Positions 58,620-64,000 of a stretch of DNA of 64,000 nt are shown here, piece after piece. Numbering within the stretch: the first letter of the stretch is position 1; each line of letters opens with the position of its first letter. The position numbers were made by a program, and so were the translations under genes. This DNA comes from Ralstonia sp. RRA (GTDB lineage: Bacteria > Pseudomonadota > Gammaproteobacteria > Burkholderiales > Burkholderiaceae), in assembly GCF_037023145.1 (NCBI RefSeq), contig NZ_CP146091.1, forward strand, positions 1,302,001 through 1,366,000. The letters run 5' to 3'. The notes under the pieces were generated by a model. The model had not been told where the DNA came from. It did not search any database and saw only the letters and a program-made list of their open reading frames with translations.

Positions 58620-61595
58620 ATGCCGAATGCCCAGTCATCCACCGTGCTCACGGCCATGCGCCGCTTCCGGCGTTCGGCGCTGTTTGGTGGTGGCATTGTC
58701 CTGACCGTGATGGCGTTGCTCACATTCGGCATTGCCGTGGCGTCGATGGTCCATTCGCACAACGAGCGGCAACGTCGTGAACTCGCGATCGAGGGCCAGC
58801 GGATGGCAAGCGAGGTCACGAAGGCGGAGATCGTGCTTCGGAGCACGATCTACATGGCTGAACTGGTATGGAACCAGCGCGAGACCACAGCCCCGGCGGA
58901 AGCCGCCCGCTTCCAGGCAGACGGAGGGCGGTTGGTTCGCCAACATGACAGCGGGCTGCATTCTGTTGTGTTTGCGAGTGCAACGCCTGATACACCGGTG
59001 CCCAAACTGTCGCGCTTCATAGCGCTGACGGACAGCATCTCGCGCACGCTGGCCGCCACCGCGAGCATTCAGGGCTATCGGTTCACAACGTATGTCTATA
59101 CGCCATCGCAAGACTTCATTGCGATGTCGCCGTTTCCCTGGCCGGACGAAGCAAAGCTTGACGCCGCGCTTGCCAACCGGCCGGCCTTCTTTGCAGCGCT
59201 TACGCAGGATGCTGCTGGCGAGTCGGTTGCGCCAAAGACCGTCCACGACCCGCGCAACGGACTGCACACGGTGCGCTGGCTTGAGCCCTACCGCAATCCG
59301 CTGACGGGCGAGTCTGCGCTGCGGATGTCGATCTACGGGTTGGATGCCGGTGGCAAGCCGTTTGCCGTGTTCGTTGTTGAGATTCCGATTAAGGCTGTGC
59401 TGGCACCGCTGTCGATCGACCGGTTCGACGGAACATTCGTCGTCCTCGGCGCGGGCGGGGCGCCTATCGCGATCGATGCCGACGCAGACAAGCGCCCCGA
59501 CGTGCTGGCCGCGTTGCGCGAGTTGTCTGGCGCTTCGACGGCCGTGTCCTTGCAGCGCGCGAGCAACGGCGTTTTCATGGTGAGCACCCCACCTGGTCTG
59601 GTAGGCGGGCGTGTGGTCTACGCATTCACATGGCGTGATGTGCTGGCTGGCGTCTGGCCCGAGATTCGCCTGACGACGCTGCTTACAGCCGGGTTGATCG
59701 CCGTATTGTGGATCTTGCTGTGGTGGTTCAACCGGCGTGTGTTCACGCCGACGCTGGAGCGGTCCGAGCGCTTTGTCGAGATCGAGCGCCTGAACCGGAT
59801 CCTGATCGAAACCGCGCCGATCGGGCTGGGCGTAATCGACGCGCGCACTGGCGAGCCCATGCTGAGCAGCCCGATCATGAATGAGGTCGCTGGCCGTGCG
59901 GTTGTCCAGGCACCATCGCTGTCTGCCGAGATTGCACAGCGCTATGCAACGCACGGCGGCACGGGTGTCGTGCACGACGATCTCGCGCTCGACACGGTGG
60001 ACGGAAACGCGATCGATCTGGCCGTCAATGTTGCACCTGCGCACTATCACAATGCGAACGTGCTGGTGACAGCGTTTACGGACATCACCGACAAGAAGCG
60101 CACCGAGCAAGCGCTGCGCGATGCCAAACAGGCTGCTGACGAAGCCAACCGGGCGAAATCGACATTCCTGTCGACGATGAGCCACGAAATCCGCACGCCG
60201 CTGAACGCGATTCTCGGCAACCTCGAACTCATTCAGCGGATGCCGCTTGAACCGGTGGTGGGGGAGCGGCTGCAATCGGTCACGTCGTCGTCCAACGCGC
60301 TGCTGGGCATCATCAACGACGTGCTCGATTTCTCGAAGATCGAGGCGGGTCAGGTATCGATCGAGTCCATCCCGTTTGATGCTGTGGCGGTCGTGCGCGA
60401 GGTGGCGGCAATCTTCGAGCCGATTGCGCAGCAGAAGGGGCTGCAGTTCGATTGCATCGTCGACGACAGCGTTGCCCCCTGGTATGCGGGCGATCCGACC
60501 CGGCTGCGGCAGATCGCCTCGAACCTGCTCAGTAACGCGATCAAGTTCACGAACAAGGGCGACGTGCTGATCGAGATCTATGCGAAGGTAGACAGCGCGG
60601 GCCGGCAAGGGATCGTCATCGGCGTCAGCGATAGCGGGATCGGCATGAGCACGGAGCAGCAAGCGCGCTTGTTCGAGCCCTTTGTGCAGGCTGATTCGAC
60701 CATCTCGCGCCGGTTTGGCGGCAGCGGACTGGGGCTTGCGTTGTGCCGTCGGTTGGTCGACCTGATGGGCGGCACGATCAGTCTGCGCAGCGCACCCGGA
60801 GACGGCAGCCAGTTCACGGTCACACTGCCGTTTGCGCCCACCGAGTCGCCCGCCAACGTCAAGGACGATGCCCAGCCTGCCGAGAGTGCGCAAAGCATCC
60901 AACCGGGCAGCGTGAGCGTGTTGGCCGTTGACGATCAGGCGTCGAACCGGGAGCTGATCCGGATGCAACTGGAGTCGCTGGGCTATCAGGTCACCCTGGC
61001 CGACAGCGGCGGCGAAGCGTTACGTCGCTTCAACGAACGGCACTACGACATTCTGCTGACGGATCTCAGCATGCCGGGCATGGACGGCTATGCGCTTGCA
61101 CGATGCTTGCGCGCACAAGGCGCGAAGCAGCCGATCATTGCGCTGACAGCGCACGCGGCCATCGAAGAGCATCAGCGTTGTGTGCAGGAGGGGATTGACG
61201 CCGTGCTGGTCAAGCCGATCCTGCTCAAGGCGCTTGATACGACGCTGCGTCGTGTGGTGCGTAGCGATGCGCAGACGGCACCAACGGCAGGGAGCCGCGA
61301 GAACATTGGTGAAGGGCGCTTGCCCGAGCGGGTACTTGCCGCGCTCCAGGGTTCAACGCGTGACCTGCTGGTATCCCTGCACGTTGCGCTGTCGACCGAC
61401 GATCGGGAAGCCACGTTGCGCCACCTGCACGCCATGCGCGGTACGTTTGCGATGGTGCACGAGCAAGCCGTTGCAGATGCCTGCGCGGAGATGGAGCTGA
61501 AGGCAAAGCGAGGCGATGCTCTATCGGGGCTGCGGCCCGGGCTCGACCAGCTGGCGCAGATGACACAGGAAACACTGGGGCGCCGTGCGGCCTGA
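58620..61595 (+). CDS. Hybrid sensor histidine kinase with receiver and Hpt domains
   Basis: About 991 residues from MPNAQSSTVL; a TTG six codons earlier is less likely. A membrane helix (about 20-45), a large periplasmic sensor, a second helix (LLTAGLIAVLWILLWW, about 360-376), a PAS-like region, then HisKA with H in STMSHEIRTPLNAIL, ATPase boxes (NLLSNAIKFTNKGD, GSGLGLALCRRLV), a receiver (LLTDLSMPGMDGYA) and a C-terminal Hpt (HLHAMRGTFAMV). This BvgS/EvgS-type phosphorelay should signal to a LuxR-type regulator. Confidence 0.93.
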   Translation: MPNAQSSTVLTAMRRFRRSALFGGGIVLTVMALLTFGIAVASMVHSHNERQRRELAIEGQRMASEVTKAEIVLRSTIYMAELVWNQRETTAPAEAARFQADGGRLVRQHDSGLHSVVFASATPDTPVPKLSRFIALTDSISRTLAATASIQGYRFTTYVYTPSQDFIAMSPFPWPDEAKLDAALANRPAFFAALTQDAAGESVAPKTVHDPRNGLHTVRWLEPYRNPLTGESALRMSIYGLDAGGKPFAVFVVEIPIKAVLAPLSIDRFDGTFVVLGAGGAPIAIDADADKRPDVLAALRELSGASTAVSLQRASNGVFMVSTPPGLVGGRVVYAFTWRDVLAGVWPEIRLTTLLTAGLIAVLWILLWWFNRRVFTPTLERSERFVEIERLNRILIETAPIGLGVIDARTGEPMLSSPIMNEVAGRAVVQAPSLSAEIAQRYATHGGTGVVHDDLALDTVDGNAIDLAVNVAPAHYHNANVLVTAFTDITDKKRTEQALRDAKQAADEANRAKSTFLSTMSHEIRTPLNAILGNLELIQRMPLEPVVGERLQSVTSSSNALLGIINDVLDFSKIEAGQVSIESIPFDAVAVVREVAAIFEPIAQQKGLQFDCIVDDSVAPWYAGDPTRLRQIASNLLSNAIKFTNKGDVLIEIYAKVDSAGRQGIVIGVSDSGIGMSTEQQARLFEPFVQADSTISRRFGGSGLGLALCRRLVDLMGGTISLRSAPGDGSQFTVTLPFAPTESPANVKDDAQPAESAQSIQPGSVSVLAVDDQASNRELIRMQLESLGYQVTLADSGGEALRRFNERHYDILLTDLSMPGMDGYALARCLRAQGAKQPIIALTAHAAIEEHQRCVQEGIDAVLVKPILLKALDTTLRRVVRSDAQTAPTAGSRENIGEGRLPERVLAALQGSTRDLLVSLHVALSTDDREATLRHLHAMRGTFAMVHEQAVADACAEMELKAKRGDALSGLRPGLDQLAQMTQETLGRRAA

Positions 61596-61649
61596 GCACG
61601 CGTTGCGCGTTGCTCTCATGAGCGCTGTTGAACAGCGTTCATCGCGAGA

Positions 61650-62098
61650 TTGTGTTGCCCGTTGGGGATTGTTGTGCTGACGATGCTCGACAGTCCGGCC
61701 ATTCTCGGTTCGCTCGATGACATTGGCGTCCGTGCGATTGTCAGCAAGTCCGATGCGGTGTCGCATCTGGTTCCTGCCATTCATGCAGCGCACACGGGGG
61801 CAAGTACCACTCCCCAGCGGTTGCTGCTGTGCTGGAAACACGTGAGGCGCAGCGAGCCGGCGCACCGGCATCGACTGAACTGAGCCCGCGAGAGGCGGAG
61901 GTGGCGCGGCTGTATGTGTCGGGCCTGCGGGTGGACGAGATTGCCGAACGGCTCAACCGCAGCAAGAAGACGATCAGCACCCAGAAGAACCGGGCCATGG
62001 AGAAGCTCGGCATCTCGCGCGATGCGGATCTCTTCAAGTACGCCGCAGCGCATGGTTGGCTGACGTCGTCGCAAACGCCGCCACGTGATGCTGGCTGA
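61650..62098 (+). pseudogene. Decayed LuxR-type response regulator
   Basis: Only the second half of the receiver is left (LGIVVLTMLDSPAILGSLDD, VRAIVSKSDAVSHLVPAIHA), with no phospho-acceptor part upstream. After a frame break at the C4 run 61812-61815, an intact LuxR helix-turn-helix follows (LSPREAEVARLYVSGLRVDE, RSKKTISTQKNRAMEKLGIS). It closely resembles the regulator at 62490-63161. It was probably the kinase's partner; the 5' part has been lost. Confidence 0.78.
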
Positions 62099-62116
62099 GT
62101 GCCGAGCACAGCGGTG

Positions 62117-62374
62117 TCAGACCGGTTGCTCAGCGGGCGGCACACTGTGCGGTTGCGGCTGGTCTGGCGCAGGCGAGCCTGACTGCTTCCAGGTCTCGAC
62201 AATCTGCCGTCTGCGTTGCGGCGACGAGAACAGGTATTCATTCATGGCGCCCAGAAACTCGTGGCGCGCTGGCGCCGTCAGCTCGGCGAAGCCGAGCAGA
62301 ATGTGCCGTAGTTTGTCTCGTTCCGTCTGCTTCAAGATCTGGCCTCCAATGGCAATGCTGGGTGCGTTGCACAT
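62117..62374 (-). CDS. Small hypothetical protein
   Basis: 85 residues. A helical part (TERDKLRHILLGFAELTAPA, MNEYLFSSPQRRRQIVETWK) is followed by a Pro/Gln-rich tail. Opposite orientation to the decayed regulator, between two regulator genes. No family recognised; codon usage looks plausible. Confidence 0.5.
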   Translation of the reverse strand: MCNAPSIAIGGQILKQTERDKLRHILLGFAELTAPARHEFLGAMNEYLFSSPQRRRQIVETWKQSGSPAPDQPQPHSVPPAEQPV

Positions 62375-62489
62375 GTCGCACCAATGTCATGGCGCGAATC
62401 CATCTACGTTATGAGTTGAGAGAAGGCCCGTCCATCAGACCTGTCTGGTAGTGGATTCCGGTCCGGGCGGGCAATGGAAAGCCTGTGCG

Positions 62490-63161
62490 CTACCGCGCCG
62501 GACGCATGACGGAGGGGATCAAGCCCGTCTCGACGCCGTAGTGGAACAGGTCGACCTCGCGGTCGATGTTGAGCTTGCGCATTGCGCTGCTCTTCTGCGT
62601 GCTGATGGTCTTCTTGCTGCGGTTCAGACGCGCGGCGATCTCGTTGATCGTCATGCCCGATACGTACAGGCGGATGACCTCGAGTTCGCGGCCGGTCAGT
62701 TGCGCATTGCCTGGCGCGTCTCTGTGGATCGGGTCCAGCGTGCGCAGAATCTTCTCGATCGTTGGCGATACGTAGCGGCTATTCGCAAACGCGGCATGCA
62801 CGGCAAGCGACAGATGGTTCGTCAGATCGGATTTGCTGACGATGCATTGAATGCCTGTCATGAGCACCGACAGGATCGCCGCGTTCTCCATCATCGTCAG
62901 AACCACGATGCGCACGTGCGGGTAGCGCTGTTGCACCAGCGACAGCAATGCCATGCCGTCGCCGTAGTTGCCGCCAGGCATGGCGTAGTCGCACACAAGC
63001 ACGTCGATGCGTGTGCGGTCGAGTAACTCGATCAGTTCGGTCGAGTTGCGTGCGAGGCCATCGATCGAGATCGATTGGCGGCTGGCCAGTTCATGTTTGA
63101 CGCCAAACAGAATGGCCGGATGGTCGTCGGCGATGGCGACGCGGATCTGGACGGGGTTCAT
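62490..63161 (-). CDS. LuxR/FixJ-type response regulator
   Basis: 223 residues, start MNPVQIRVAIADDHPAILFG; upstream in-frame extension is rejected as it precedes the conserved receiver start. Acidic pocket ADD, phospho-acceptor Asp in VLVCDYAMPGG, Thr in VVLTMME and Lys in VSKSD. The C-terminal LuxR helix-turn-helix is LTGRELEVIRLYVSGMTINE, RSKKTISTQKSSAMRKLNID. A probable output partner of the hybrid kinase; it may have replaced the decayed paralogue. Confidence 0.92.
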   Translation of the reverse strand: MNPVQIRVAIADDHPAILFGVKHELASRQSISIDGLARNSTELIELLDRTRIDVLVCDYAMPGGNYGDGMALLSLVQQRYPHVRIVVLTMMENAAILSVLMTGIQCIVSKSDLTNHLSLAVHAAFANSRYVSPTIEKILRTLDPIHRDAPGNAQLTGRELEVIRLYVSGMTINEIAARLNRSKKTISTQKSSAMRKLNIDREVDLFHYGVETGLIPSVMRPAR

Positions 63162-63581
63162 GGTGATGGCGCGTGTTGCAGGGCGGCTGCGGCTTTTCTG
63201 TGACGATTTCGCCACGGAGTTGCCGACGTTGTGCATGACCTCTGACACGAGCACGCGCGAAGGACGATGCGCAGACTGTATTGAGTCCAGGGAAGTGCGA
63301 AAAGCGGATCAGTCCTAAAGCGGCGGGTCGTGGTGTAGGACTGGGCTTATTCGGGGCGTTGTGCCGAAGCCTGCAGGCGCATGACACCCGAAGGAGCACA
63401 ACGGCTGCTCACATATTGCCGTGTGCACGTACTGAAGGCCGGCGCGCTCCTGCGTGTTGCTAGACCTTTGATTCTTTTGCGGAATCCTATGGAATCGAGG
63501 TGTCCCACTATTGCGGTGCGGAGGCGTTTGAACGTACGCTTTCGCCACAAAAAAGAACACAAAAGCAAGGAGACCACCCTC
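63162..63581. other. Intergenic region
   Basis: About 420 bases between divergent genes with no supported ORF. The last stretch contains the ribosome-binding site AAGGAGA at about 63567-63573. A promoter for the oxidoreductase operon should lie here, but I cannot fix it. Confidence 0.45.
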
Positions 63582-64000
63582 ATGGATCTGGACGTCAACC
63601 ACCGGCCGGTCAGCGTCGACTGCGACCCGGCCACGCCTCTGCTGTGGGTCCTGCGCGACCACTTGAACATGACCGGCACCAAGTTCGGTTGTGGTGTCGC
63701 AGCGTGTGGCGCATGCACGGTGCACCTCGATGGGGCGGCTGTGCGGTCGTGTGTGTTGCCGGTGGCGGCGGTGGCGGGCAAGCGCATCACCACCATCGAA
63801 GGGTTGGCGGGTGGCGAAGGCAAGCGCCACGCGCTGCAACAGGCTTGGGTGGATGAGCAGGTGCCGCAGTGCGGCTACTGCCAGTCCGGCATGCTGATGG
63901 CCGCAGCGGATCTGCTGGCGCGGCAACCCGACCCGAGCGACGCCGATATCGATACGGCCATCACCAACATTTGCCGCTGCGGCACGTATCCGCGTGTGCG
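63582..64000 (+). CDS. iorA: Isoquinoline 1-oxidoreductase-type [2Fe-2S] subunit, partial
   Basis: Open from ATG with AAGGAGA upstream to the window end (139 residues seen). The plant-type [2Fe-2S] site is [12 protein letters not shown]; the second cluster site is CGYCQSGM with CRCG near the end. This is the small subunit of xanthine-oxidase-family molybdenum hydroxylases such as isoquinoline 1-oxidoreductase; the large subunit should follow outside the window. Substrate is not determined. Confidence 0.85.
   Translation, partial: MDLDVNHRPVSVDCDPATPLLWVLRDHLNMTGTKFGCGVAACGACTVHLDGAAVRSCVLPVAAVAGKRITTIEGLAGGEGKRHALQQAWVDEQVPQCGYCQSGMLMAAADLLARQPDPSDADIDTAITNICRCGTYPRV

Noticed and set aside
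58635..60968. 777-codon open frame opposite the histidine kinase
   Set aside because: Composition is that of an antisense shadow; the kinase on the plus strand is unmistakable.
1..64000. CRISPR array
   Set aside because: No regularly spaced repeat-spacer pattern is seen; repeats found are att, IS, operator, variable-region or tandem-prophage repeats.

Overview
The window is a bacterial chromosome segment from a betaproteobacterium of the Burkholderiaceae, most likely Ralstonia (inferred from GC-rich coding, gene content and protein style; no 16S is present). About 80% of it is one complete temperate, contractile-tailed (myovirus-like) prophage integrated in a tRNA-Ser(GGA) gene. The prophage runs from the core att site at 1055-1100 to the intact tRNA-Ser at 51798-51888. 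The first 1100 bp repeat 50744-51843, including the tail of an insertion sequence, so the window opens inside a second, upstream copy of the same prophage: a tandem lysogen with a 50,743-bp unit, or an assembly artefact that imitates one.

Phage layout: integrase and a DUF4224 excisionase-like protein (1226-2541); a leftward early operon of small ATGA-coupled genes, an HNH nuclease, a broken diversity-generating retroelement (two variable lectin-fold-like proteins, a DGR hairpin and half of an avd gene, but no reverse transcriptase), YqaJ exonuclease and RecT annealase (2912-11800); an immunity region with CI-like repressor, Cro/YdaS-like protein and matching 14-bp operators on both sides (11849-13513); a rightward replication operon with a DnaT-like protein, DnaB helicase, nucleases including Ref, and a putative late regulator (13617-21134); a non-coding stretch with a structured RNA candidate and two tRNA-type genes (21587-22165); then terminase, portal, scaffold, P22-like coat, contractile tail, Mu-like baseplate, fibre and an acyltransferase that probably modifies O-antigen (22302-45802); lysis genes (45862-48088); and an SRAP gene (48092-49029).

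Between SRAP and the right att site lies a 2357-bp ISL3-family element (49099-51455). It has terminal inverted repeats and a perfect 8-bp target duplication and carries a DNA methyltransferase translationally coupled to its transposase. The duplicated 8 bp are exactly the centre of a reconstructed LexA box, CTGT-ATATTTAT-ACAG. The element therefore split an SOS operator that sat between SRAP and a divergent Cys-rich gene.

Right of the tRNA is ordinary chromosome: an M23 peptidase, an outer-membrane beta-barrel protein, a large autotransporter whose passenger and barrel are out of frame across a poly-C tract, a NUDIX hydrolase, a hybrid histidine kinase with a decayed response-regulator neighbour and an intact LuxR-type paralogue, and the start of an isoquinoline 1-oxidoreductase-type [2Fe-2S] subunit.

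Several genes look frameshifted. Most shifts match a one-base loss in or beside a short repeat, so raw reads should decide between real decay and sequencing error.
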